Assembly (NCBI GenBank): GCA_023055505.1
Contig: JALIRH010000026.1
Coordinates: 6,587,591-6,651,590 of the forward strand
From: Callipepla californica brunnescens
Taxonomy: Eukaryota; Chordata; Aves; Galliformes; Odontophoridae
DNA length: 64,000 bases
Direction: 5' to 3'
Positions 1 to 11,905 of the stretch are shown piece by piece. The notes under the pieces were generated by a model. That model worked only from the letters and a program-made list of their open reading frames with translations, was not told where the DNA came from and did not search any database. The translations under genes and the position numbers were made by a program. Position 1 is the first letter of the stretch. Every line of letters starts with the position of its first letter.

Positions 1-461
1 GAGAAGTGATCTACCTTCCGTGGCATTTACCGTGCAATTTCTAATGTACTGTAGTTACACAGTCTTGCTTCCCTGGTTTGTGATCATAATAGTTTGGTTT
101 TTATCAGCATATGTTTCCATTTGGTAATTTCGAAATTCTTTTTGTATTATTTTAAGTTTTATGTGCAGAAAGCAAAAAAATGCTTTCTACTGTACGTTTT
201 ACTTGAGTGGAAAACAGGAAGAAACTTCCTGGACAAATATAAGCAGTGTACCTGTTCACCTTTTCTGAGTTGGGTACAAAATAAGTCTGTTGTTACTCTG
301 GACAAAAAGTGCTCAAGAGATTTGATTTGGTAGTAGTGTAGTAAACCTGACATTACGTGCATCTCTTCAAAGACCAAGGATTAGATTAAATAGTATTTTA
401 AATTCTGGTTGATACAAAATATTTTCAGTTGGGTCACGTATGCAGTAATTATTTTTGACAG
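1..461 (+). other. Intron (3' part) upstream of the penultimate exon
   Basis: This stretch precedes a convincing splice acceptor: a T-rich run followed by gacag ending at 461. It is AT-rich. I tested a possible extra exon starting after the cag at 166-168, but no downstream GT leaves it in frame with the phase-0 exon at 462. I therefore read the segment as intron. The boundary on the left lies outside the window. Confidence 0.55.
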
Positions 462-608
462 GTTTATTTTGTGAATGTCCAATTAAGCCATTCATTTATA
501 GCTTCCCTTCAGAAAGCAGCTGCATTTGGTTTGATGGGAGTTTCTGCTGTGCTCTCAAGTACTGATCCAAAGCAATTCTTAATTTATTTATTGGCTTCTG
601 TTTTGGAG
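462..608 (+). CDS. Penultimate coding exon of an unidentified gene (partial)
   Basis: The exon is 147 bp, exactly 49 codons, and open throughout. It is flanked by an acceptor (T-rich tract then cag, ending at 461) and a donor GAG|gtttgt with G at position +5. The translation begins VYFVNVQLSHSFIASLQKAA and ends YLLASVLE. Alternating Leu, Ala, Phe and Ser with few charges suggests two amphipathic helices, as in alpha-solenoid or HEAT-like proteins; that reading is inference. Reading on past the donor gives low-complexity F/C/V sequence from the TTTTG-rich intron, which supports the splice. Both ends are phase 0, matching the next exon. I do not recognise the protein; MMS22L and FIRRM were considered and their remembered C-termini do not match. 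Confidence 0.72.
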
Positions 609-688
609 GTTTGTTTTTATTGTTTTTGTTTTGTTTTGTTTGTTCCTTTATGGGTCACAAGTTTAGTGTTTTTTGGTTGTTCTTTTAG
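609..688 (+). other. Short 80-bp T-rich intron
   Basis: The intron runs from gtttgt to ttcttttag. It contains a (TTTTG)n-like run at about 615-643 and a strong polypyrimidine tract before the acceptor. Eighty bases is near the lower limit for vertebrate introns. The reading frame of the upstream exon stays open through the whole intron and stops only at 699-701. Confidence 0.68.
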
Positions 689-829
689 ATCACTTCGATG
701 AAATCAAATTTTAGGGCTGCAGTTTCCCATGAAGCCAGCAGACGCTGGAAGCTGGTGCTTCAAGAGAAATACCGAAATGATAGAAGCTGCAGAACTACTA
801 ATTTTGTAGAGAAATGGTCAAGTAAATAA
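689..829 (+). CDS. Terminal coding exon of the same unidentified gene
   Basis: The exon starts after ttcttttag and is open in phase 0 for 46 codons to TAA at 827-829. The peptide begins ITSMKSNFRAAVSHEASRRW and ends FVEKWSSK. It is strongly basic and charged (many K and R, plus RW and KW pairs), quite unlike the hydrophobic exon before it. It looks like a final helix followed by a basic tail. The phase match, the splice sites and a 3' UTR with a polyadenylation signal together support a real terminal exon. No domain motif is recognisable, so function and cellular location are unknown. Confidence 0.72.
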   Translation: MTSMKSNFRAAVSHEASRRWKLVLQEKYRNDRSCRTTNFVEKWSSK

Positions 830-1507
830 TTATGGAGTATACAGTCCTGGAGACAGCAGGATGGTGCCTGCAATTTTCCGTGGAAATAAACCAAGATGTA
901 ATCAAACTGCCCTTACTTGGAAGGTTCAGGGCTACCTGTAACCTGCTGCAATCAATCAGGTGTTTGTTTTTTAGGAATGAACTAATTATATATATATATT
1001 AAAAATGGACTTTGGCCTCCAGAAGCTTTAAGAAAAAGAATAAAAATGAAGTATCCAGTAGCTGTCCTTAGAGTGAGCAGTGCAGGATTAGAGAACTGCT
1101 GTGCAATTAATCAAGCTAGTGATTATACCGGGCTGAAAACTCATGGGACCAAATTTACTAGGCTCCAGGCAGGTAATTTACATGATCTGTCCTGGTGCTA
1201 GTTGAATTGACCTCACAAGGTGTATAATAGGGATGGTAACTAGTGTTTCCTTTTTTGTCACCTGTCCTGTTTTTCTGCTTGTACAGAAGGGTCTTTAGTG
1301 GTAATGGACTGGGTCAGAGCAGAACTAAACTTCTATGGCTCTTTGCTGCTGGTGCAGGAGTCTGTAGGCTGCTGCTCTGAATCCTTCAGAAGAGGGCTCA
1401 TTCAGCATAGGCATAACAGAAAATACTGACCAATGCTTCTGGACTTCTGTAAATTTCTTTTAAGCTTTCTTGAGAGAGAGATTGAATAAATGCTGCTGTC
1501 GCTTTCA
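830..1507 (+). other. 3' untranslated region of the left-edge gene
   Basis: This non-coding stretch follows the TAA. It contains two earlier AATAAA hexamers, at 885-890 and 1039-1044, and a better placed one at 1485-1490. A dinucleotide (TA)n run lies near 990. The right boundary is an estimate, 15-20 bases after the last signal. Confidence 0.55.
1485..1490 (+). promoter_or_regulatory. Probable polyadenylation signal (AATAAA)
   Basis: A canonical AATAAA is followed 15-20 bases later by a plausible cleavage point. A GT-rich stretch at about 1541-1560 (gctgtgtacgtggctgttta) fits a downstream element. The hexamers at 885-890 and 1039-1044 could give shorter UTRs, but they lack such a clear GT-rich follower. 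Confidence 0.55.
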
Positions 1508-2156
1508 TCTTTGAAATACATGGGTGCTCATATAGACTGCGCTGTGTACGTGGCTGTTTAGAGCTGAGGTGTATGTACTTGAATTCTCAGCATTCCTTTT
1601 TCTGTTTTGGAACTTAAACTATTAATGTGTCTTGAGAGTAGGTTTCAGACAGATCTAGATATCAGGTTCTGTCATCCTCTGTGCATAGTTTGGATTATTT
1701 TTGTATCTGTTTTGCAACTCTCATGCTGATGCCTGTTTGAAGGCAGTGAAAGCTTCATTTTCTCTACGTGACATGAAGTCACTAATGTCAGAAAAAGGAT
1801 TGGCAAGGCCAGGACAGAGCATGTTGGGAAAGGTAGTTGGAAGATCAGAGCAAACGAGTTAAATTGCTTTATTTCCAGTTTAAGTAATGCTGCTTAGAAG
1901 CAGTGTACGCAGAAGAGCTTGTTTTTCCACAGCTCTGGTTAACCTGACTTTCTCAGAATCTCTGCTTTGTAGAGAAGACCCCTTGTTCTTACCTACAGAG
2001 TGGTGAAGGAGGCCACCAAAATGTCTCATTTCAGGCTTTTGTTGAGGTGATGTGCATTCCATGCGTGACTTTTTTTTGAGCACCATTGACCTAGGCTTCC
2101 TGAACATGGCCGTTCTGATGCTTTTTATCAAACTTGTGAGGTTTTTAGTTTTTTAT

Positions 2157-2171
2157 AAAAAAAAAAAAAAA
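2157..2171. repeat. Poly(A) run, 15 bases
   Basis: Direct observation. No recognisable retroelement body precedes it, so it is best called a simple homopolymer. Confidence 0.8.
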
Positions 2172-5100
2172 TGACTTTCAATATTAGTATCTAGCTGTAA
2201 GAATTATCTGGAGGGTAGTAGTAATATAGGTCTCCAACTCAAATTTTACAGCATCTTTTCTATTTTTTTTATTTTTCAGCTCAGTTAAAGCAGGTCTGGG
2301 TTCAGGTTTGTATTGTTCCCGTTTTCATCATTGCCTGGCTCTGTGTATGAGAAAATAGCTGTGGAAAGCACAGTGTTGCAGAGCGTACCTCTGACTTGTC
2401 TTTTAGTGCAAATATTCAGCCAATTCGTGACTCTTGCTGCAAGCAAGCACCAGTTTTGGTAAAACTAGTCTTAGCTGAGGCAAGAAAGAATGGAGTTCAA
2501 GGAAGCTGAGGACAGGAAAGACAACAGCAAACCCTCTGTGCTCTAAATTGTGTTGACAGTAGTATTAGAGATGCAAAATAAATGTGTTGGGGGTATAGTG
2601 GGGGAAGAATGTTTCAAACAAAATAGAAGACCAAGAGGGTTTTACATGTAGAGAAGTCCATTCAGATGGTGCAGTCTTTTAGATGGTTGTCTGGAAGTTG
2701 GTGTGGGGAAAAAAAAAGGTGAAGTGGTAAGATTTTGAGTGGTGGTTATTAACATTAAGCTCACTATAAAAATAAAACACCTAGTGTCTGGACTAGTGTT
2801 TGCAGCGAATGATTTCTGAAAAACTGGTTAAGTTCCCTGCCTCAAAATGTAACTTAAAACCAACCTGATGTGCTTTGAAGTTAGTTTCTCAGTAGTCCTA
2901 TATGTCCACAAAGAGTAGAAGTGGCTGAATGTTTTCCTCCTTTAATCAGTAGCAGCCTAACGATTTGTGGTGGTATTGCAGTTTGGTTTAAATCAAACCT
3001 TGCTGCGATGAGGACAGTGTAATTACAGCCATATGAAGCTGAAGTAGACTAGATGTTTTTCCTGTCCAGACAGTCAGTCCACTGTGAAGAGGATGTACTG
3101 AATGGGATGCACCCACTCTAGTAGTAAAATGTTATGTCTTATGTGCTACGGCTTGGGCAACATCCTGCTTGACTGCTGACCTGATAGAGCACTTAGTGCA
3201 AACGTAACCTGTTGTTCAGATGTGTAGATTCAGAAACGTTATCATCTTTGTTTTCTGAGTTTATTCACATATCTCTTAAATATGGCATTAGTACGAGTTA
3301 GTGTGGTCCTAATGCTTTGTATTTCATGTCACTGTACTATTATTTTACTAATTTATCTTTCTTTCGTGAGTTCTGTATGCTTAGTGTAGGCAAACCCTCC
3401 AGGCTGGATTCATCCACCATATAGTTGGTGGTACAGTAATTTAAATGTGTTAAAAATTGCTCTCTAAGGTATTAAAATGCATGGGGGGTTGGAACATAAT
3501 TTATATAGTAGTACAACTTGGAAGTGGCTAAACAGTGGATGGTAACTTATTCAACACAGGAGTAGAAGTAGTGGGGAAATGCAGTGGCAGGATCATGGGG
3601 TAAACAAAATGTGCATGTATGTGGACTCTTGTGGAAGTCCCTTAAGGTTTAAGTTAAGCGAGTGCTCTTTTTATTCTTCCCATCTTACACTAGAGAAAGT
3701 AATAGCCTTTAAATCTCATCCAGTATGAATAAGGTCACCAAATGTTCTGAATTAACGCTGCAGGGGCACGAGTATGCGTCCTGTTTTGTTACCTCTGCTG
3801 CCAGACCTTGGGAGCAGGTAACTGTTAGTGTATTTGCTGTTTTCCATGCCCATATACTCTACTCTACTTATAAGTAAATGCTGCCTCATGCAGCAGAGAA
3901 TGAAATGTGCCTGTGTTTGACATATTAGCACAAACTGTGGAAGAGTAGATGTGCTTTGATGTTCTGGACTGTGAGAAGGGCTGCTTGAGATACAGTTATG
4001 GTTTTGCTGTGCTGCCTTCATGTGGAGTGTACGTGTATGTTTGCTCCAGCAGTGGAACAAGATGTTCACTTCCTCTAAGCCTTGATAGAGCTGTGCAAGA
4101 CTACTGGTGTGCTTGTCCTTTGAGATGTAAGTTAGTATTTGTGTGAATGTTGTTTAACTGTACCTTTCAGAAGAGCAGCTCTTTCTAGCTGTGTCAGTGC
4201 TCCATTGTTGAATTTCTCTATTGCACAAATAGCCCTATAATATTTCATATTAATGGAGCTATTAGGTCAACTAGACATGCTGATCTTAAGTACTAAACAA
4301 AATAAGCAACAGTAAAAGCTTATTAAGAAACAAAACAACTTGCTATGAGCGTAATGGCAGTCTAATATTAATTAACTTTGTCCTGTGTAGTTGCATCAAA
4401 TTTTGTTACGCTCGTACCTATTGGAGCCTGTAGGCATCCTGGCAGTCGTCAGTTCTTATTGGTAGATAAGTAATGTAATAACACTAAGAGGTTTTAAGTG
4501 GTTAATCAGTACACTGGTGCAGCAGCTATTTTTGTAGAGAAGGAAAAAAAACAGAAGACCAGAGTTATTTTTTAAATAAAAGACCATTATTTTTTTTAAA
4601 TAATTCTATTCCTAACATACTCGCCCCATTTGCTGGGAGCTTATTAATGTTACTGTGCTACCCATTAATAATCCTTTTTGTCAACTCCCTTTTATCTGTC
4701 ACCTCTTGTATTACAATTGTTGCTGTGTTCTTGCTTCATTGTTTTGGGGTTTTTTTCTTTCCCCATTTTGGCTCCTAAATACAGTTAGAATATGCATGTA
4801 TGTGTCAGGTGTTGGATGAGAGTTATTGTTAAATGGATTGATAATTCTGCTGAGAGAAAAAAGTTTCTTTCTTTCCCTGTAAGAGAAAATAGCTGCAATA
4901 CTTCTAATCAAAATTTTTCAGTAGCAGAAAAAGGTTAGGTGGTGATTTAGCCTTCTCTAGGGGATTTTTCCCGTGGCTCTGTTGGACAAGAATGATAGCA
5001 GTTGTGAAATTCACGGACTGATTTGCATGTGTTTTTATATAATTGCCTCAATAAGATAGTTAGGTGCAGTAAGTTGGTGTAGTGATGGCTTTTAAAGCAC

Positions 5101-5584
5101 CATCTGTGGCCTGATACTTCCGGGCCTCCAAGAGTGATATTGTTCAGAAATGTGTTCTGTGGCATACAGGTGGTTCATTTTGCATGTGCCTGCTAATCAG
5201 CACTAACCTATGTTGGTGAGGGATTCCTCTTCAATGAAAGAAGATTGTATCGTTGTTTTTGGAGCAGAATTGCTTCCCACTGGCTATAATATAGTGTTTT
5301 ATTTCGGTTGTAAATTTCCCACAAGACCAAGTTTTCTGAAAAGGGAGAATGATAAACTGAATGCTCGTTATTGGGCTTCATGTGCTTGAACACAACACAG
5401 CAATCTGATGTAATTGATTCAATTTCACTAAGTAGCATGTGATGTTGTTATTTCAGAGGCACTTAGCAAGGAAAATAGTTGGAAGAAAACCTCCCTGCTG
5501 TCATGTCCTTATTTTGTGACCTTCAGTGCTGACCAGTGCATCATCTTCAATTAAAAACAAACTAAGAGCCCACCCTCAATCCTC

Positions 5585-5614
5585 TAAGAATAAATTTTGT
5601 AAGAATAAATCCTG
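5585..5614. repeat. 15-bp tandem duplication
   Basis: Two adjacent copies, taagaataaattttg and taagaataaatcctg, differ at two positions. This is typical of a small replication-slippage duplication. Confidence 0.75.
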
Positions 5615-7945
5615 TAATTCCCGAGGACATCAGTCAGAGACCACATGAAGAAGTTCACATTAAATCTGTGTATCTTTTACTAGTCAGCTCCTTCTGTTAG
5701 CTTTTCCTTTACTAGGCCAAAAAAAAAAAAGCCACCATCCAGCAAAAGGCTGATGGCCTCTTCTTCTTGCCCTTTTTACAGGCAAGACATTATCGGCTTG
5801 GTTGCAGAATAAGGGCAGAAATAAATTACTGTTCTATTCCAGGGAATTTGAAAGAAATGTTAGCAGTTCACTGATTATCTTTAAATGGGGCTTGAGTTGT
5901 GCAATCAGTAGTTGTTCGTGCTGCTATGGTGAGAAATATCACTGAGAAATATATGCTGTGCCATCAGCTGAACTTTCCAGGACCTTAAATTAGCAGGTGC
6001 CTCAGTAGGAACCCTACCAGTAGGAAGGTAGAGAATATATGACAAGGAAAGCAGATTTTAAATGTTAATTTTATTGTGCTGTGTGTTTCTTAGTCCACGT
6101 AAAATAATGTGCTGAAGTGCCAGGCAGAGCAGCATAGCTAGAAGATACAAGCCCAGTGTGGCCAGGTCTTAACTTGCATGTAATGCATATTGTTTTGGTG
6201 AGGCATATGGCAGTATTGTTCCTGTAGATCTTAGATCTCCATATCTTGTCATTTTGGCATCTGCTATGATTTCAGTCAGAAGACCAATACTTTCTTTTAT
6301 TCATTTCCCACCTATGTACTTAATTTGTACTATCAGTAGCAAAAATGCATCACTGCTAAATATAAATGAGATGCTGTTTTATTCCATTACTTGAAAGATG
6401 AGTGTTTATACATGAGCTTTGAAGAGATTTCTTTAAGTTTTCAGTAGGTTTTCTTATTAACCTCTAGAGAACACGGGAAGGCTTGTGTTTTCTTTGCCTA
6501 TGGCCTATCAGTGACCTACTGCAAGTTGTACTTGTTGGCTGCTTTCATTAACACTAGTTCTGTGTCGTGTTTCATAATGTTGGTCAGTTACAACTTGTTA
6601 TTGAATGAAACAGTTCAGTGATGAGCGATTACTGAGCACTGTGCATCTCAAATCAAGGGCAGGTGTGAAGATGAAGTGTATTTTAATGTTTATCTACGTT
6701 TTATCTTGCTTTTTCAGCAGGGAATAACAATGATCAGGTAGAAGTTAGCATGGAAATTTTCTGCACAAGTTTCCTCTAAGTACCTTTGATCAGGTTTGAA
6801 GTTTTTTCTTTGTTTTTCCTGCAATAAATGTTTCAAGGTGTATAAATAGATAAATTCATAGGGCCTAGTGAGTACCATGTGTCCTAAGATCTATGGAAGG
6901 ATGCATTTTAGGAGAAGGTACTTGCTCACCTATAGAATCCAAACTCCCGTTGTTGTGCCTTTCTTTCAGCTGCCGTAGTTAACTATGTATCTCTTCCTGT
7001 TAACATAGTTCAGATTCCTTTTCATTTCTGCCCTCAAATTGCAACCACATATTAGCATAAACAAAAGTGATTTGTTTCTGAAATTAGTGCTTTGGTAAAA
7101 AGGTTGGATGATGCTGAGGGCCATGACAAAGCTGGAGGGAAGAAACTGGAATTGAGAGGAAAAAAAACCAACAGGGTTGAACATTTTTCTTGCCTTTGTT
7201 ATGGATAGCCTCCGTTCATTGTAGAATAGAAACTGAAAAATAGCGTTAAATCCTACAATGGGAAGCAGTAAGTGCTGAAGTTTCTGTATCACATATTATC
7301 TTCATTTTTAATAAACTTTTTAATCTTATTTCAAGTGTTTTTTGCAATGCTTCACTTCATGTTTTTGCTATAGACTTGAGCCAAAACTCTTTCAAGTGAA
7401 CTGGAAGACAGTCTTTTGCTTTTACATCAATAGGCTTAGGGCTCGATACTCTCTCTATGGAGTTCTTATTATTGCATTTGACTAGTAATACAATGGCCAT
7501 TCAAGTAGCCAGGAATTTAAATAGTTGCTGAAAAAATGAAGTTTCTCTTAGACACAATAGAAAACAAATTTGGGTGGTTTTTGGTTTTTTTTTTTTTGTA
7601 CTGCTGTTCTTTATAAAGATGTTATTTGGGTGTGATTTGTACCATTGCTGATAATGCAGGTATACTATTGAGCAACACTTAATACACACAGGTGCTGAAG
7701 TTGTTTTATGTCAAGCTTCGATTGATAATCCTTAGTTCCCTTGTGCAAGTATTTCTAGTGGTTTATAGTTCTCACAGAATAAAAGCGTGTGGGAAGGAGA
7801 AGCAGACGTCTTAAATATTCAGATATGTCAGTCCCTTTTTCAGACTGATGCTGACATGTTCAGGAAAGGCTGCCTTCACTTTGTACACAGTTTCCTTCTG
7901 AGCAATAATTCTTGTAGCACTTGGTTCCAGTGCCTTTGTGTTCTT

Positions 7946-7979
7946 ATGTCCCATGCATCCTCATGAATTCATGGGACAT
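7946..7979. repeat. Perfect 10-bp inverted repeat with internal palindrome
   Basis: The arms ATGTCCCATG (7946-7955) and CATGGGACAT (7970-7979) are exact reverse complements around a 14-base spacer. The overlapping bases 7962-7973, CATGAATTCATG, are themselves a perfect 12-bp palindrome. Two mutually exclusive foldbacks are therefore possible. Confidence 0.8.
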
Positions 7980-10900
7980 TGTAAAGTTTTCTTGAAGCAG
8001 CTCTGCTTGTCATCAGATCACAGTTCTGGACAAATATGATCTGTTATTATGCACAGAAGGTGTATGAATGAAGGCTGAGATGTGGCAACGTTCTACTACA
8101 GTAAGAATTTCCTGTTGTTGCATTTAGCATCAGGGTATGTTATTTTCTTGGACTGCTGTTTTGTTTGTGCACCTTGTACTATCAGTAATGCACGCTGGTG
8201 AGTTATGTGAATAGTGGTCTGCTATCTGGCAGACTGGTGAGTTTGTTTTCTATAGAGGTGTTTTTTTGGTGAGGAGTTTGGAATCCAGTTCTCTTTGTTG
8301 TTTTATTTGTTAACCACTCACTAAATTTAGTATCCAATAAATAGTTCGGTAGATGGTATTTCAGATTTTGATTCTTTTATTTCTCCTTTTATTTCTAGTT
8401 TAATGTTTTAAGCTCACATCTTTTGTGGTAAGACACTAGTATCATGTTATTCTTACGTAACCAGCATGAAATAAGCTACTGGTTGTGTTTATGACAGGTG
8501 TGTTGGGTCACTGACCATCACTACAGCTGGCACGTGGGATAGCCACAAAAAGAATAGAAAACAAAATTCCTCTACTTTTACAGGTGACCTGCTTTAATGT
8601 AGTATTCAGTTATGCTGTATCTGTGTATATGAACGCATCTTACCCAGTTCTTTATCTCTCCCTATCCCAGATTCAGTGACAATTACAGTGGAGGTTACTG
8701 TTTTTGAAATGCTCAGTGTGTATGGGTTGTAAGACACTGGATACTGGGCTGTTTGCTGTACTTTGTGCAACCCACAAAGCTAGTGGGAAGTGGGAATTCC
8801 CTCTAGATATGGTACGATCCGGGGTTGCACTGCGGCCATATCTACTGCATGTGTTCAAGGACTGCTCATGCACACTGCACACTTGGAATTTATAGTCCTT
8901 GCTGTTTCCCGTTCGAAGCAATAGTATAAAGCCTGCACAAACTATTGCTTGGTGCTTTGGGAAAAAAAGTCAATGCAGGGTGTTTGTCTGAATGAGAAAT
9001 TGGTATTTCAGCATTACGTAGGACTTCCTTATGCTGTGTAATGAATCCATTTTGCCAGATCCTTTGAATTAAACAGAGGTCATGTTTTGAACAAGTAAAT
9101 TTTAAGATGAGTTTATCTAGACCATTCTGGTATTGCAGCAAGCAGTATCAGCAAACCTGCCAACTCTGACTCAGACTGGCTGCCTAGGTGGATGTTGCTC
9201 TGACTGTTAGGTCGGTTTGAGGGGAAGTGCTGATCTTTGCTTGATGTAGAAGAGGAAGCTTGTTGTTTGAGAAGTTGCTTTGCTTTACTAGGAGACCTAT
9301 CTTACAATTTCATGACGGTACATAAGCAGTCGTGTTGCTCCTGAGCTGTCGGTAGCTCAGTGTTCTGCTTTGATTAGATCCGTGACTAGAAAATACGATC
9401 ATAATCCGCTGGCAGGCTTGAAGAAAGACATAATATGACTGATAACAATGTGTCAGTTAAGAGGCTATTACATTCTACTGCCCTACTACAGTGGACAAAA
9501 AAATCTGTTCAAACTTAGCACTAACTAAAGCCTTTTAAAATTTTGCTGTCTGCTCTAGTCTTAATAATACTTATTATGCTGACAAGAGAAATAACTCAAG
9601 TGTGCGCCTGTTGAGATGGGAGTTCTAGTTGTTGACAGTTTTACCACAGGTGTATGGTGTAGCTACAAATAGAGGGCCTTGGGTCTTTTCCTTTGAGTTT
9701 CAAACTTTTGAACCTGGGCTAGAAGGAAGTGCAGAGTGAAGAGCTTGGCTTTGAAATGGTACAGAATGACAGCTCAGACATGCTAAGTCCTTTCAGAGGC
9801 AACTTCATAGAATACTAGGTACCTGGAGATGAAGGTGTACTCTGTACTTCAGTCTGTACTGCTATTTTCTGTTGTCACTTTCAGATTTATCAGAGTAAAT
9901 CAAGGTAGGGTTTTGTAAGCCTTATGCAGATGGAGTTTCTATTAAATGGTTATTTCATGGAGTTTCAGTTGGTGATAGTTTGTCTGATGGTTTAGATTCA
10001 GCGGGATGAAGTTCAGTGTTGACAAGAAGGTTGGTGAATTTAACTGCCTGCTCTTTGGGCAGAGAGGGTGACCTGGGGAATATGTTGCTTTGCTGCCGTG
10101 AATTAGGCAGCTCTAAAACACAGTTGTGCAGTGCGCTTTTCATTATATTGTATTGGAACCTCTGAAGTCAGAAATTGTGGTCCTTACAGTTTGTTATGCC
10201 ATCTGCTATTCCCCCCCAAAATGTGGCTATGTTATGTTCCTTCTCTTTCTAGCACCCCCTTCAAAGGAATTCAGACGATAGTAGCTCTTGTCACTGCTCC
10301 TTTTAAGTCATACTCTGGGCCCTTGTCTATCTTGGTGGCTCTTCTCAACAGTTGTCCCCGAGCTCAGCAACCCTGCCTGCTTTCAGTGGTTCTCATTGTT
10401 TTTCCAGTCTGCGCTTCTTCATCTTCCAGAACCCCTACTAGCATCCAGCATTCTCCCTTTTTCCATCTAGCTATTTGGTCATAGAAAGCAGTCTGACTGA
10501 CTTCAGCGTGATTTGTTTAACTGTTCAGAGCTGGCTTTTTTTCTGATTACCTTATTGCTTTGTCAATATTTGGAAATGGATTCAGAAAGATAAGTGCCGT
10601 GGTTTATGGGAGACAATGTCTTCTCCCTCTTGACTTTCTTAGAGACCAGTGTAAGGCTAACCTGGCTTCCAGACATCAATAACCTGAACACCGTAACTGT
10701 ATGGTGATTAAATATGAATGGCAATAGCAATGTTACTCTTGGATTGGCTCAAACGTTAAACCCCTTCAGGCTCCAGGCCATGTCTAGCTTTGGGGATGTG
10801 AAAGCAGCCAGCCTCCATAAGTACTTCTAACCTGTTATTCCTCTGTTGCTGGCTGCAGTGCCCTTCTCTGACTACTTTAATTATTATTCTTGTTTCTTGA

Positions 10901-11350
10901 TATCTTACACTCATGCATGTAATGAATGTCATCACTTTTTTAGAAGAATTGAAAACTGTCAAAAAGGCTGAAGTTGCTGGCAGTTTGTTCAACTTTGAAG
11001 TTTTTGATTTCTTTAATGTTAAATCCTTCTGGAAAACCATCTTTAACACAGTTTCTCACCAGGGTGTGGGAAAGGAGTGGGCTTGTGAAACCCTTTTGGT
11101 GTGAGTATCTTAAAAGTTGAGGAGAAATGTAAGTGATAGTGGTTGTTTGGTTTTATGTGGATCAGAAGATATCAAGGTACTTCATTTCCTTTCAACCCTG
11201 CTGTTTTCTAGAAGAAATGGGAGAAGTAATGACTGATGGTTGTAGATGTAATAGGGTGGTATTGTAGGGTAAGCACAAACCTATTTATTTTTACTGGAGA
11301 AATTAATCCATAGAGAACTTAGCATGAAGCCCAGATAAGGACCTTGGATG

Positions 11351-11905
11351 TAAGGATGCTTGGATAGTAATGCCTCCTGTTTTATTACACTGTTCTGTGA
11401 CATCAGAGGTGGATGTTTGTTTTACAGCAGTAGAGATTGAGCCTTCCCACCAATATCCCAATAGGATTTATTGCCATGTGATATATGGCAGCAGAAGGGC
11501 AGACTGTCAAATTGGTGTGTGGCATGAGAGTACAGATGTAGCCAAGGTGTGTCACTGGATTCCTCCACAGAGAGATTATTGCACCCACTGACACTGATCA
11601 ACGCTTGCTGAATGCTTATTGAGAAGACGCAGTGGATGTGAGCGCAGTGAGGTGGTGGGTGGTGTATTTCAGCAGCAGTGCTGCAATAGCAGCTGTGAGA
11701 CAATGCTGTTGGCACAGTTTTTTACAAGCACGGCTTGCTGGCTCTTGTTCATTACTGGTGAAAATGCCTAATGAATGGTGGTAACTGCTGAAAAGTAGTG
11801 TTTTGTAGCTGAGAATTTGCTCTAACAAATAGTCTTATTGTGCTCTTTCTTTCTGTTATACTTTCCATGGGAATAAATAGGAGGCATTACTTTCAGAGTG
11901 ACTTA
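11351..11905 (+). mobile_element. Deleted, non-autonomous mariner copy (Galluhop/Mariner1_GG type)
   Basis: The element is about 555 bp. Near its ends are exact 13-bp inverted repeats, agtaatgcctcct (11366-11378) and aggaggcattact (11879-11891). Both ends abut a TA, the mariner target. Between them lies a piece of mariner transposase N-terminus. In the frame of 11596-11664 one reads DQRLLNAY, a stop at 11620-11622, then EDAVDVSAVRWWVV, which is the helix-turn-helix region of Mos1/mariner-like transposases. Another frame just upstream reads VCHWIPPQRDY, corresponding to the preceding segment and displaced by a frameshift. The catalytic DD(34)D part is absent: the sequence jumps directly from the HTH to the terminal region. 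It is a dead, internally deleted copy that would have depended on a full-length element. Family assignment is from memory of the chicken consensus. Confidence 0.85.

Larger units (their letters stand above)
1508..11350. other. Non-coding, no recognisable gene
   Basis: I see no exon with paired splice sites, no CpG-rich promoter and no RNA gene. Contents noted: a 15-base A run at 2157-2171, a 15-bp tandem pair at 5585-5614, a 10-bp perfect inverted repeat at 7946-7979, and a pyrimidine-rich stretch at about 10240-10480. Open frames of up to 117 codons (for example 10131-10484, +) have low-complexity, non-protein-like composition. The right end abuts the mariner element. Confidence 0.55.

Noticed and set aside
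169..329. Possible extra coding exon after ttttatgtgcag
   Set aside because: The acceptor is reasonable, but no downstream GT gives a length in frame with the phase-0 exon at 462, and the peptide looks arbitrary.
9353..9363. tRNA A-box-like string tagctcagtgt
   Set aside because: No B box (GGTTCGANTCC-like) at the right distance and no cloverleaf arms.
10131..10484. 117-codon + frame
   Set aside because: It lies in a pyrimidine-rich stretch that suppresses stops. Composition is L/S/P-biased, without splice or promoter context.
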